40,847 nucleotides of DNA, from NCBI GenBank assembly GCA_021299185.1, contig JAJTHZ010000089.1, positions 1 through 40,847 on the forward strand, in the 5' to 3' direction. A program made the position numbers and the translations under genes. This document shows, piece by piece, positions 1 to 8,401 of the stretch; position 1 is the first letter of the stretch; each line of letters begins with the position of its first letter. The stretch is from Lysobacteraceae bacterium (lineage in GTDB: Bacteria > Pseudomonadota > Gammaproteobacteria > Xanthomonadales > Ahniellaceae). The notes under the pieces are model-generated. The model saw nothing but the letters and a program-made list of their open reading frames with translations, searched no databases and was not told the DNA's origin.

Positions 1-12
1 CAACCCCGCGTT

Positions 13-214
13 CAAGACGCCAACGGCAAGATCGAAACGTGACGGTCGCGCGCAAGCGCGCTCCTACGGGTGAGGCAGCGGCGCAAGACAACTGCGGCAA
101 GATCGAGACGTGGCGGTCGCGCTGCACGCAGCGCTCCTACACCGGAGACCTCGACGCAAGACGCCAGCGGCAAGACCCAAACGTGGCGGTCGCGCGCAAG
201 CGCGCTCCTGCGGG
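13..214. repeat. Three GTAG-headed palindromic repeats (REP/SMAG-like)
   Basis: Three copies of a unit of about 57 bases lie at roughly 13-70, 83-140 and 157-214. Each begins near CAAGAC, continues through a conserved GGCAAGA...ACGTG stretch and ends in a short palindrome next to CTCCTAC or CTCCTGC; read on the minus strand two copies start GTAGGAGCGC and the third GCAGGAGCGC. Copies 1 and 3 have the stem GCGCGC-AA-GCGCGC, while copy 2 has GCGCTGC-AC-GCAGCGC, so the arms changed together. GTAG-headed palindromes of this kind are known from Stenotrophomonas (SMAG) and relatives and are linked to RAYT-type transposases. They lie downstream of flgL and may help end the flg transcript. This gene-free stretch (1-323) shows nothing else I can name. 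Confidence 0.8.
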
Positions 215-323
215 CGGGGCGGAAGCCGATGCGGGGGAAGCGAGGGAAGCAGGCCAAGCGCGGCAAGCCACAACCCCCGCGCACGCCCGCACGGGAACCA
301 TCGCAACCCGCCAGCGCCACGCG

Positions 324-1517
324 TCAGCGGATGTACGAGAACAGCGACAAGCCCTGAACCTTGATGAAACTCTGCTGCGCTGCCTGCAAGGCGGTCATCT
401 CGAGGTTCAACTGGCTGATCGCCTTCGCGTAGTCCACGTCGCGCAGTTCCGACAAGGCGGTCTTGAGCAGCACGCCGTTCGCCTCGCGGCCGTCGTTGGC
501 CTGTTCGACCACGTTCAGCCGTGCGCCAAGACCGGCGCGACGGTCGATGATGTGGTCCTGCGCGCGGGTCAGGTCCTCGATGCCGGCGAACACGGCGTTG
601 CGCTGCGCGGCGCGCTGCTGCGGGGTGACGGTGGGCAGTTCCAGCGCATCGATCAGGCCCTGCAGCGTCGTGAACACGTCCTGGGTGCGGGAGGGGCCGA
701 CCGCGAAGGCGTCGCCGTTGGCCGGCGCGCCCTCGATCTGCACGCGCACGCCGCGGAACTCGATCGGGGCGCCTTCGACGTAGGCACCCGTGGCGACCAC
801 GGCGTTGGCGGCATCCAGCGCCTGCCAGTTGCCGGCATTGAAGACGATGCGGTAATTGCCGCCGTCCCACTGTCCGGGATCGACCAGCGCGGTGCCGCGC
901 AGCACGCCGGTACCGGTGTTGGCCGGGTCCTGCCGCACCACGAAGGTGCCGTCGCCGGTGCGGATGCGCAGGAAGATCTCGCTGCCCGGATCGACGTCCT
1001 CGACCGCGGTTTCCGGCGCGACTTCCAGCGAGCGGCGGTTCTGGTCGCCGGCATAGCTGGCGCCGGCCGGGCCGAAGGCGAACGGCGGCACCGCGTCGGC
1101 GCTGCCGCCGAACAGGTAGCGGCCGTTGCCGTCGGTGGTGTTGGCGGCGTCGACCACCGCGTTCAACTGCTGGCGCAGTTCCAGCGCGATCGCCCGCCGC
1201 TGTTCGTCGGTGTAGGTGCCGTTGGCGCCCTGCAGGGCGAGCTCGCGCACGCGCGCAAGGCGGTCGCCGATCTGGTCGAGGCTGGCGTCGGCCTGCTCGA
1301 GCCGGTTGCGCAGGATGGTCGCGTTGCCGCCGTACTGCTCCAGTTCGGCGATCGCGCGGTCGATCGACACCGCGGTCGACCAGCCGACCGGGTCGGCCGC
1401 CGCGCTCGGCATGCGCAGGCCGGTCGACAACTGCTGCTGGATGCGCGCGAGGTTGACCTGGCGGTCGCCGATCGCGCCGATGCCCTGGGTGAACAGGCTG
1501 TTGGTCGAGATGCGCAC
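324..1517 (-). CDS. flgL: FlgL, flagellar hook-filament junction protein (HAP3)
   Basis: The 397-residue product is the second hook-filament adaptor, linking FlgK to the flagellin filament outside the cell. It opens with the flagellin-like D0 helix MRISTNSLFTQGI and closes with the matching helix ending in QQSFIKVQGLSLFSYIR, as expected for a protein exported by the flagellar type III system without a cleaved signal. A GTG start at 1515-1517 is chosen because GGAGG lies five bases upstream; that Shine-Dalgarno is made of the last codons and stop of flgK, two bases away, so the genes are probably translationally coupled. It is the last gene of the flgB-L operon and is followed by the palindromic repeats at the left edge. 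Length fits the family. Confidence 0.96.
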   Translation of the reverse strand: MRISTNSLFTQGIGAIGDRQVNLARIQQQLSTGLRMPSAAADPVGWSTAVSIDRAIAELEQYGGNATILRNRLEQADASLDQIGDRLARVRELALQGANGTYTDEQRRAIALELRQQLNAVVDAANTTDGNGRYLFGGSADAVPPFAFGPAGASYAGDQNRRSLEVAPETAVEDVDPGSEIFLRIRTGDGTFVVRQDPANTGTGVLRGTALVDPGQWDGGNYRIVFNAGNWQALDAANAVVATGAYVEGAPIEFRGVRVQIEGAPANGDAFAVGPSRTQDVFTTLQGLIDALELPTVTPQQRAAQRNAVFAGIEDLTRAQDHIIDRRAGLGARLNVVEQANDGREANGVLLKTALSELRDVDYAKAISQLNLEMTALQAAQQSFIKVQGLSLFSYIR

Positions 1518-1519
1518 GC

Positions 1520-3412
1520 TTACCTCCGGAACGCCGCCAGCAGCGACTGGAACACGGTGTCGGCGGTGGCGATGACCTGCGCGGCCGCCTGGTAGGCCTG
1601 CTGGAAGCGCACCAGGTTGGCGGCCTCCTCGTCGAGGTTGACCCCGGACACGGCCTCGCGTTCGCTCTCGGCCTGAGCCTGGATCGTTTCCTGCGCCTCG
1701 CGCGCGAGGTCGGCGCGCCGTGCGGCAGATCCGACTTCGGCGGTCAGCCCGGCGATCTCGTCGGTCAGCGTCACGGTGCCGCCGTCGAGCAGCGCCTCGC
1801 GCCCGATGCCGGCCAGCAGACGCGCGTTGCCGTTGTCCGAGGAACGCGGCGGCGTGGCATCGATGCGGAACGCATCGCCGGCGACGGGCGGCCCCTGGAT
1901 CGCCACCTGCCAGCCGTTGAAGGTGATCGGCGCGCCCTGCGTGTAGGGGAACGGGCCGGTGCCGTTGATCGTGTAGTTGGCGGCGTCGACGAACACGATG
2001 TCGACCGGCGCGCGCAATGCGGGGTTGGTGGCATCGAGCACCTCGGGCACGCCGATCGACGCGCTGCCGACGTTGCCGACCGCTGCACTGCTGCGCACCG
2101 GCAGCGCGGCCGCGAGCCGGTTGGGATCGGTGACCAGCACCTGCAGCCCACCGCCCGCGTCCGACGTCGGCCGCAGCCGGAACGCGTCGTTGGCCACCGG
2201 CGTGCCGGACAGGACCAGCGACACGCCGCCGACCACGAACGGATTCGCTGCGGTGCCGCTGCCGGTGATCGGCAAGGTGGCGCCGGTGCGCACGGCGGTC
2301 GCCGTCCAGGCAGCGCCGTCGAAGGTGAGTTCGATCGGTTCGCCATCCAGCGCGGCGACGTCCGCGACGGTGGCAGCGAACACGCCGTTGCCGGCGTTGC
2401 CGGTGCGCGCGCTGACCTGCGGCGGCGTCGCGGCGAACAGGTCGCCGCCGAGGTCGCCGTAGTAGTCCACGCCCTCGCGATGCTGGGCGTTGACCGCATC
2501 GACGAACGCGGCCGCGAGGCGGCCCAGCCGCTCCTGCGCCGGATCGAGCACGTTGCGCGAGAACTCCAGCAGGCCGCCGAGTTCGCCACCCATGCCGGTG
2601 GTGCCCAGCAGCACGGTGCCGCTGGGCGTGGCCAGCGAGAGTTCGCGTCGCGCGGGATCGTAGGGATCGCGGGTGGAGGTCAGGGTCGACGTGGTGCGGC
2701 CCACCACCAGCGCCTGGCCGGTCGTGGTGAAGACGTTGAGCGCGCCGCCGTCCTGCTCGGCGACCGTCACGCCGATGCGGCCGGACAGGCGCTGGATCGC
2801 GACGTCGCGCGCATCGAGCAGGTCGTTCGGCGGGGCGTTGCTGCCCGCCGCGAGCGCGCGCACGATTTCCTCGTTGAGGCGCGCGACTTCCTGGATGTCG
2901 GTGTTGATCTCGGTCACCAGCGCGTCGGCGCGGCGCGAGCTTTCGTCGACCATCGCGTCGAGACGCCCGTCGATCGCGCGGAAGCGCGCGGCGAGCACCT
3001 CGGCCTTGCCGAGGAAGTCCGAGCGCGCGGCCGCCGACGCCGGCTGGGCCGACAGCGACTGCGCAGCGTCGAGGAAGTCCGACAGCGGCACGGCGACGCC
3101 GGCGGCGCGCTCGGAGACCATGCGGTCGATGCGCCCGGCCAGCGTGGACAACTGCGACAGACGCCCGAGTTCGGACGCCGACTCGCGCAGCCGCCCGCTG
3201 ACGAAGCCGTCGGTGAGCCGTTCGATGCGGTTGATCTGGGTGCCCGCGCCGACGAACCCGGGCCCGATGTCCTGGCCACCGCGGGTGCCGAGCAGGGCGC
3301 GCTGGCGGCTGTAGCCGGGCGTGTTGGCGTTGGCGACGTTGTGGCTGGTGGTGGCCATCATGCGCTGGAAGGCGATCAGCGCCGAACCGCCGGTGGAAAG
3401 GATGTCGGGCAC
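1520..3412 (-). CDS. flgK: FlgK, hook-associated protein 1
   Basis: The 630-residue first hook-filament junction protein forms the ring between hook (FlgE) and FlgL. The N-terminal rod/hook signature is clear (SHNVANANTPGYSRQ, about residues 25-39), and the C-terminus has the typical helix LVRFQQAYQAAAQVIATADT. The frame stays open upstream to 3634, but that part is flgJ read in another frame. GTG at 3410-3412 is the likely start because a perfect AGGAGG sits six bases upstream and the flgJ stop lies just outside it. Exported by the flagellar apparatus with the FlgN chaperone, which is encoded later in this window. The product is somewhat larger than the enteric homologue (about 550 residues), the extra length being in the central surface-exposed part. 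Confidence 0.96.
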   Translation of the reverse strand: MPDILSTGGSALIAFQRMMATTSHNVANANTPGYSRQRALLGTRGGQDIGPGFVGAGTQINRIERLTDGFVSGRLRESASELGRLSQLSTLAGRIDRMVSERAAGVAVPLSDFLDAAQSLSAQPASAAARSDFLGKAEVLAARFRAIDGRLDAMVDESSRRADALVTEINTDIQEVARLNEEIVRALAAGSNAPPNDLLDARDVAIQRLSGRIGVTVAEQDGGALNVFTTTGQALVVGRTTSTLTSTRDPYDPARRELSLATPSGTVLLGTTGMGGELGGLLEFSRNVLDPAQERLGRLAAAFVDAVNAQHREGVDYYGDLGGDLFAATPPQVSARTGNAGNGVFAATVADVAALDGEPIELTFDGAAWTATAVRTGATLPITGSGTAANPFVVGGVSLVLSGTPVANDAFRLRPTSDAGGGLQVLVTDPNRLAAALPVRSSAAVGNVGSASIGVPEVLDATNPALRAPVDIVFVDAANYTINGTGPFPYTQGAPITFNGWQVAIQGPPVAGDAFRIDATPPRSSDNGNARLLAGIGREALLDGGTVTLTDEIAGLTAEVGSAARRADLAREAQETIQAQAESEREAVSGVNLDEEAANLVRFQQAYQAAAQVIATADTVFQSLLAAFRR

Positions 3413-3413
3413 C

Positions 3414-4571
3414 TCAGGCCTCCTGGGTCGGGGCGAGCGGCAGCGACGCCAGCGCGCGGCGCAGCGTCGGCCCACCGGCGATCGCCTTGAGCTTTTCCGC
3501 GTACTGCGGGTCGGTGGCATAGCCGGCCCGTTCCAGCGCCTCGGCGAACCGTGCGCCGTCGGTGCCGGCGGCCACCGCCTCGCGATAACGCGGGTTGTCC
3601 CTGACCAGTCGCACGTAGTCGGCGAAACTCTCACCGACCGATCCGTAGGCGCGGAAACTGGCGCGTTCGCGCTGCATCACGCCGCCGCGGAACTCGACCA
3701 TGCCGTGGCTGACCGCGGCGCCCTGCCAGCCGCCGGTGGCCTTGATGCCAAACAGGTTGTGGCTCGGCCGGCCGTCAGGGCCGCGCATCACGCTGCGCCC
3801 CCAGCCGGTTTCCAGCGCGGCCTGTGCGACCAGCATGCGCGGATCGACGCCGAGTTCGGCCGCGGCGGCCTGCGCGTGCGGCCAGACTTCGGCGACGAAG
3901 GCTTCCGGCGTGCCGGGCTTCGCAGCCGAGAGGTTGGCTGGCACCGCGGGACGCGGCGGCAGCGCGTCGGCCACCGGCGCCTGCTGCGGCAGTCCCACCA
4001 CCGTGGCGTCGGCGGGCGTGCCCACCGCATCGCCGATCGCGGCCAGTTGCGGGTCCGGCAGCCAGGTGGGCATCGCCGGCAACGGCGGCAGCGACGGGGC
4101 GAGCGTGCGGACGGCGGCGATCGACGGCGGCGGCGCCGCGGCGGTCGGCACCGCGTGGGTGGGCGCGGGCGATACCGCGACCGGCGAAGGCCGCGGCGCA
4201 CCGAGCGGCAACGCGCGCGCATCCAGCGCCGGCGACAGCGGGAAGCCCTGCCCGTTCGGCGGCGCTTCGGCCGCCGCGGGCGGTGCGAGTTGCCGGCGCA
4301 GCATCTCGGCGATGCCGAGGCCACGCCCCGCGGTGAGCGAGCTGGCGACCTCGCGGTCGTACATCTCGCGGAACATCGGGTTCTGGCCCTCGAACAGCGG
4401 ATCGCCGAGGCTGGCGCTGCGCATGCTCGAGACCATCATCTCGGCGAACAGCGCCTCGAAACGTCGCGCGACGGCGTCGACCGCGGCCGGATCGCGGCGC
4501 GCAGCGGCCTCCGACAGGCGCGACAGCCCGCCCAGTTCGGACAGCGGCGAGATGGCATCGCTGCGGGCCAT
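3414..4571 (-). CDS. flgJ: FlgJ, rod-cap protein with peptidoglycan hydrolase domain
   Basis: The 385-residue bifunctional protein acts in the periplasm. The N-terminal rod-scaffolding domain (about 38-95, with FEALFAEMMVSSMR) caps the growing rod. The C-terminal glucosaminidase-type domain (about 223-375) locally opens peptidoglycan. The expected catalytic glutamate is E254 in AALETGWGRS, followed by the HNLFGIKA motif. It is longer than the enteric protein (about 313) because of a Pro/Ala-rich linker of about 125 residues (97-222). The dual-domain form is normal for beta- and gammaproteobacteria; many other bacteria encode the hydrolase separately. It sits between flgI and flgK with gaps of at most 10 bases. 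Confidence 0.96.
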   Translation of the reverse strand: MARSDAISPLSELGGLSRLSEAAARRDPAAVDAVARRFEALFAEMMVSSMRSASLGDPLFEGQNPMFREMYDREVASSLTAGRGLGIAEMLRRQLAPPAAAEAPPNGQGFPLSPALDARALPLGAPRPSPVAVSPAPTHAVPTAAAPPPSIAAVRTLAPSLPPLPAMPTWLPDPQLAAIGDAVGTPADATVVGLPQQAPVADALPPRPAVPANLSAAKPGTPEAFVAEVWPHAQAAAAELGVDPRMLVAQAALETGWGRSVMRGPDGRPSHNLFGIKATGGWQGAAVSHGMVEFRGGVMQRERASFRAYGSVGESFADYVRLVRDNPRYREAVAAGTDGARFAEALERAGYATDPQYAEKLKAIAGGPTLRRALASLPLAPTQEA

Positions 4572-4581
4572 GGCGGCTGCC

Positions 4582-5757
4582 TCAGATGATTTCCAGCTCG
4601 GCGCGCAATGCGCCGGCCTGCTTGAGTGCTTCGAGGATCGCGACCACGTCGCCGGGTGCCGCGCCCACCTGGTTCACCGCGCGCACGATCTCGTCCAGCG
4701 ACACGCCGCCGGCGAACAGGAACATGCGACTCTCCTCCTCCGTGACCTGCACGTCGGATTGCGGCACCACCACGGTCTCGCCCTCGCCGAACGGCGCGGG
4801 CTGGCTCACCGCGGGCCGCTCGGCCACCGTGACCGTGATCGATCCGTGCGCGACCGCCGCCGGCGAGACCCGCACCTGGGCGCCGATCACCACCGTGCCG
4901 GTGCGCGAATTGACCACCACCTTGGCCGGCGCGTCGCCCGGCGTGACGTCGATCGACTCCACGCTGGCGAGGAACGCGGTGCGCGAGGTCGGCTCGGACG
5001 GGGCATCGAGCGCGATGCTGCCGGCGTCCAGCGCGCTCGCCGTGCCCGGACCGAGCCGGGCGTTGATCGCGTCGGCCACGCGCTGCGCGGTGGTGAAGTC
5101 GGCATCGTGCAGGTTGAGCGTCACCGGCCCGCCGGTGAAGGCCGGCGGCGCCGGGCGCTCGACGATCGCGCCGTTGGGGATGCGCCCCGAGGCCTGCACG
5201 TTGACTGCCACCCGCGAGCCGTCCTGGCCGCGCGCGCCGAAGCCGCCGACCACCAGGTTGCCCTGCGCGATGGCGTAGACCTCGCCGTCGGCGCCGCGCA
5301 GCGGCGCCATCAGCAGCGCACCGCCGCGCAGGCTGCCCGCGTTGCCGATCGACGACACGGTGATGTCGATCGCCTGCCCGGGCCGTGCGAAGGGCGGCAG
5401 TTCGGCCTGGATCGCCACCGCGGCGACGTTCTTCAACTGCGGATTGACGTTCGGCGGCACGGTCACGCCGAGCCGCTCCAGCATGGTCTTGAGGCTCTGG
5501 GTGGTGAACGGCGCCTGGCTGGTCTGGTCGCCGGTGCCATCGAGGCCGACCACCAGCCCGTAGCCGACCAGCGGGTTGCCGCGCACGCCTTCGACCTGCG
5601 CGATGTCCTTGACCCGTTCGGCGTGCGCCCACGGCGAGATCGACAGCGCGGTGGCCAGCGCGAACAGCAGCAGCAGCAGGAACTGCGCGCGGCGACGGCG
5701 CGCGGCGGTCGGGCGCGCCGCGCGGACCGGGACGATGCGGGTCGACTGGAAGGCCAT
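4582..5757 (-). CDS. flgI: FlgI, flagellar P-ring protein precursor
   Basis: The 391-residue protein is exported by Sec to the periplasm, where it builds the P-ring around the rod in the peptidoglycan layer with FlgA as chaperone. Residues 1-46 form a long signal peptide with an arginine-rich n-region and a cleavage site after AHA-46. The mature part starts [31 protein letters not shown], diagnostic for FlgI. The C-terminus [19 protein letters not shown] is also typical. The frame is open upstream to 6396, but that is flgH in another frame; the ATG at 5755-5757 puts the signal peptide at the N-terminus and is preceded by the flgH stop. Only a weak Shine-Dalgarno is visible, consistent with coupling to flgH. 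Confidence 0.96.
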   Translation of the reverse strand: MAFQSTRIVPVRAARPTAARRRRAQFLLLLLFALATALSISPWAHAERVKDIAQVEGVRGNPLVGYGLVVGLDGTGDQTSQAPFTTQSLKTMLERLGVTVPPNVNPQLKNVAAVAIQAELPPFARPGQAIDITVSSIGNAGSLRGGALLMAPLRGADGEVYAIAQGNLVVGGFGARGQDGSRVAVNVQASGRIPNGAIVERPAPPAFTGGPVTLNLHDADFTTAQRVADAINARLGPGTASALDAGSIALDAPSEPTSRTAFLASVESIDVTPGDAPAKVVVNSRTGTVVIGAQVRVSPAAVAHGSITVTVAERPAVSQPAPFGEGETVVVPQSDVQVTEEESRMFLFAGGVSLDEIVRAVNQVGAAPGDVVAILEALKQAGALRAELEII

Positions 5758-5765
5758 CGGCGGTC

Positions 5766-6482
5766 TCAGAACGGCGACACGGTGTCGAAGAAACGCTGCA
5801 GCCAGCCCTGCGCGTTGGATTGCGCCAGGGTGCCGCGTCCGGAGTAGCTGATGCGCGCCTCGGCCACGCGGCTGGAGGCGACGGTGTTGTCCGGCGCGAT
5901 GTCGGCGGTGCGCACGATGCCCTGGATGCGCACCAGTTCGTCGCCGCGGTTCAACTGGATCCACTTCTCGCCCTGCACGACGAGGTTGCCGTTCGGCAGG
6001 CGCGCCACCACGGTGGCGGTGATCGAACCATCGAGGCGGTTGCTCTGCGCGCTGTCGCCGCTGCCGTCGAAGCTGCGCGAGGCGCCGATCTCGGTCTCCA
6101 GCATGGGGCGGCCGTCGATCGTCGGCTCGATCCCGAACAGCGTCGGGTTGGGGATCGAGGTGCTGGATTCGCGGCTGGTGCTGGTGCTCGCGCTCGACAC
6201 CGCGTTGGTGCGTTCGGCGAGCAGGATGGTGACCAGGTCGCCGACGTCGCGCGCCTTGCGGTCCTCGAACAGCACGAAGCCGCCGCCCGCGCGGTACACC
6301 GCGCCGGAGGTGGTGGGCTGCGCGGGCACCATCTGCACCTGCACGGTGGCCATCGGCGGCGGCTGCGAGGGCAGCGAGGCGCAGGCCGGCAGCCACAGCG
6401 CCAGCAGCAGCGCGAGGCCGCGCAGGATGCCGGCGCTGACCTCGCGCGGGGCGGTCAGGTCGTTCGCGGGGTGGCGATGCAC
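5766..6482 (-). CDS. flgH: FlgH, flagellar L-ring lipoprotein
   Basis: The 238-residue outer-membrane lipoprotein forms the L-ring bushing of the flagellar rod. A hydrophobic segment (19-33) ends in the lipobox LPAC, giving lipidated C34. The mature part contains [29 protein letters not shown] and the C-terminal [16 protein letters not shown]...ARISYSGRG signature of FlgH. The start is a GTG (6480-6482) with GAGG about nine bases upstream. The n-region before the hydrophobic core is somewhat long (about 18 residues), and no better start codon is visible between it and the lipobox. It lies directly between flgG and flgI in the operon. Confidence 0.96.
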   Translation of the reverse strand: MHRHPANDLTAPREVSAGILRGLALLLALWLPACASLPSQPPPMATVQVQMVPAQPTTSGAVYRAGGGFVLFEDRKARDVGDLVTILLAERTNAVSSASTSTSRESSTSIPNPTLFGIEPTIDGRPMLETEIGASRSFDGSGDSAQSNRLDGSITATVVARLPNGNLVVQGEKWIQLNRGDELVRIQGIVRTADIAPDNTVASSRVAEARISYSGRGTLAQSNAQGWLQRFFDTVSPF

Positions 6483-6492
6483 GGCGGGCGCC

Positions 6493-7278
6493 TCAGACGG
6501 TCTGGTTGAGGAACTGCAGCATGCCGTCGCTGGCGGCGATGGCCTTGGCGTTCATCTCGTAGGCGCGCTGGGTCTCGATCATGCTGACCAGTTCCTCGAC
6601 CACGTTGACGTTGCTGCTCTCCAGCGCGCCCTGCTGCACCAGGCCGAGTCCGTTGACGCCGGCGGTGCCGGTCTGCGCGGGGCCGCTGGCGCTGGTCTCG
6701 AGGAACAGGTTCTCGCCGCGCGCCTGCAGGCCGGCGGGATTGACGAAGTCGGTCAACTGCAGCGAACCGACCTGGGTCGAGGCCGCCTGCCCGGGCAACT
6801 GCACGCTCACCGTGCCGTCGCGGCCGATGGTCACGCTCTGCGCGCCCTGCGGCACCTGGATCGCCGGCTGCACCACGTAGCCGCTGTTGGTGACGATCTG
6901 CCCCTGCGCGTCGACCTGGAACGAACCGTCGCGCGTGTAGGCAGTGGTGCCGTCCGGCAGCAGCACCTGGAAGAAGCCGCGGCCGCTGATCGCGACGTCG
7001 AGCGCATTGCCGGTGTTGAGCATGTTGCCCTGGTCGAACGACTTGGCGGTGGCGACCACGCGCACGCCGGTGCCGGTGGACAGGCCGGTCGGCAACTGGG
7101 TTTGCTGCGACGACGCGCCGCCGGGCTGGCGCACCTGCTGGTAGAGCAGGTCCTCGAACGCCGCGCGCCCGCGCTTGAAGCCGGTGGTGTTGACGTTGGC
7201 GAGGTTGTTGGAAACCACTGACATGCGCGTCTGCTGCGCATCGAGTCCGGTCTTGGCGACCCACAGGGCCTGGTTCAT
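6493..7278 (-). CDS. flgG: FlgG, distal rod protein
   Basis: The 261-residue distal rod subunit has the canonical length. N-terminal signature is [20 protein letters not shown] (about residues 24-43). The internal [14 protein letters not shown] and C-terminal [28 protein letters not shown] are shared with other rod/hook proteins and are closest to FlgG. It is exported by the flagellar type III system and polymerises above the proximal rod (FlgB, FlgC, FlgF). ATG with GGAG seven bases upstream. Unlike the rest of the operon, the gap to flgF upstream is large (246 bases) and contains a possible small gene. Confidence 0.97.
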   Translation of the reverse strand: MNQALWVAKTGLDAQQTRMSVVSNNLANVNTTGFKRGRAAFEDLLYQQVRQPGGASSQQTQLPTGLSTGTGVRVVATAKSFDQGNMLNTGNALDVAISGRGFFQVLLPDGTTAYTRDGSFQVDAQGQIVTNSGYVVQPAIQVPQGAQSVTIGRDGTVSVQLPGQAASTQVGSLQLTDFVNPAGLQARGENLFLETSASGPAQTGTAGVNGLGLVQQGALESSNVNVVEELVSMIETQRAYEMNAKAIAASDGMLQFLNQTV

Positions 7279-7317
7279 GGCGTGCTCCGGGCGCGCGCTG
7301 GGCGCGGCATGGTGGAT

Positions 7318-7503
7318 TCAGCGGGAATGCGGGATGCGGCGCGCGGTCCAGCCGTGTGCGGGCTGCGCCGCGGCGAGGGTGCGCACGACCACGCGCCAGC
7401 CGTCGAGGTCGACCACCAGCGGGCGCGCGGTGCACACCTGGACCGCGGCGCGCGGCGCGCGCGGCGTTGCGGGGGCGGGTGTCTGGCGTCTGGCACGGTC
7501 CAC
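7318..7503 (-). CDS. Possible 61-residue protein between flgF and flgG
   Basis: A small frame reads in the operon direction in the only long gap inside the flg operon. It starts at GTG (7501-7503) with GGAG eight bases upstream and uses the same G/C-rich third positions as its neighbours (for example the run GTG GTC GAC CTC GAC). The product is basic, with a central VVDLDGWRVVVRTLAA strand-like segment; no signal peptide, membrane helix or known motif is visible. I do not recognise it. It could be an unannotated flagellar accessory protein or non-coding spacer in which high GC keeps a frame open by chance. Confidence 0.4.
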   Translation of the reverse strand: MDRARRQTPAPATPRAPRAAVQVCTARPLVVDLDGWRVVVRTLAAAQPAHGWTARRIPHSR

Positions 7504-7523
7504 GTCGGTGCTCCGTCGTCTGC

Positions 7524-8267
7524 TCAGCCCATGCGTAGCAAGGACGATGCCGCGCGCGCGTTCTCGTCCGCGGTGCGCAGCACCTTGACCTGCATCTCGA
7601 ACTGGCGCGACAGCGAGATCATCTGCACCAGCGCCTCGGCGGCGTTGACGTTGCTGCCTTCCAGCGCGCCGGCGACCAGCACGCCGCCGGCGGCCGGCGC
7701 CGGCGGCGCCTGCGGATCCCTGGCGCGGAACAGGACGTCCGGTCCGCGCGCCAGTTCGTCGCCGGTGGCGGCGACGATCTTCAGGCGACCGACCTGGGCC
7801 AGCGTCTCGGGGCCCTGCCCCTGCGGCACGATCGACAGTGTGCCGTCGCCGCCGATGGTGAGCTTCTGGTGCGGCGGCACGGCGACCGGGCCGTTCTCGC
7901 CGAGCACCGGCAGGCCGGAGCGCGTCACCAATTGTCCGAGCGGCGTCAATTCGAGGTCGCCCGCGCGCGTGTACGCCTCGTTCCCCTGCGCGTCCTGCAC
8001 CGCCAGCCAGCGATCCTCCACCAGCGCGATGTCGAGGTCGTTGCCGGTGGTGCTGATCGGCCCGGCCGAGGCATCGAAGCCGCCGTCGGCGACCAGCGCG
8101 TTGAAGCGGGTCTCGAAGCCCGGCCCCTCGACCTTGCGCGCCTCCTGCTTGAGCAGCTCGGCCTTGAAGCCGACGGTGCCGACGTTGGCGATGTTGTGCG
8201 ACACGGCCTCCTGCGCCTTCATCGTGGCGCTGGCGCCGGTCATGGCGATGTAGAGGGCTCGGTCCAT
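7524..8267 (-). CDS. flgF: FlgF, proximal rod protein
   Basis: The 247-residue rod subunit opens MDRALYIAMTGASATMKAQ, typical of FlgF, followed by the rod signature SHNIANVGTVGFKAE. It then has DLDIALVEDRWLAVQDAQGNEAYTRAGDLELTPLGQLV and the C-terminal EGSNVNAAEALVQMISLSRQFEMQVKVL. It is exported through the flagellar type III apparatus and joins FlgB, FlgC and FlgG in the rod. The gene lies between flgE and flgG; the 134-base gap to flgE holds GGGCCC-type repeats. Confidence 0.96.
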   Translation of the reverse strand: MDRALYIAMTGASATMKAQEAVSHNIANVGTVGFKAELLKQEARKVEGPGFETRFNALVADGGFDASAGPISTTGNDLDIALVEDRWLAVQDAQGNEAYTRAGDLELTPLGQLVTRSGLPVLGENGPVAVPPHQKLTIGGDGTLSIVPQGQGPETLAQVGRLKIVAATGDELARGPDVLFRARDPQAPPAPAAGGVLVAGALEGSNVNAAEALVQMISLSRQFEMQVKVLRTADENARAASSLLRMG

Positions 8268-8305
8268 TCTTGCAGCTGCCTTGCGGGAGTCGAGGGTTCC
8301 GCTCG

Positions 8306-8396
8306 AGGGCCCAGGGCCCAGGGCTCAGGGCCCAGAACAGCCGCAGGCGTGGATGCCCGGCTCCTCTGGGCCCTGGGCCCTGTACCCTGGGCCCTG
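8306..8396. repeat. Inverted pair of GGGCCC-type heptamer repeats
   Basis: Two blocks, 8306-8335 and 8366-8396, are each built from imperfect seven-base units of the form AGGGCCC or CTGGGCC and are inverted relative to each other. Each block is itself nearly palindromic. Together they could form a long hairpin with a loop of about 30 bases in the mRNA between flgE and flgF, possibly adjusting expression of downstream genes or marking a processing site. The region has no coding signs. Degenerate heptamer runs of this style occur between genes in xanthomonads; I infer a similar origin here. Confidence 0.75.
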
Positions 8397-8401
8397 CTTC
8401 A

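Noticed and set aside
13-214. CRISPR array, because of three repeats with regular spacing
   Set aside because: Only three units, the intervals are partly conserved with each other, the repeats carry GTAG palindromes typical of REP elements, and no cas gene is near.
3413-3634. N-terminal extension of FlgK by 74 residues
   Set aside because: The extension overlaps flgJ and is Arg/Pro-rich; GTG at 3412 has a perfect AGGAGG and gives the normal FlgK N-terminus.
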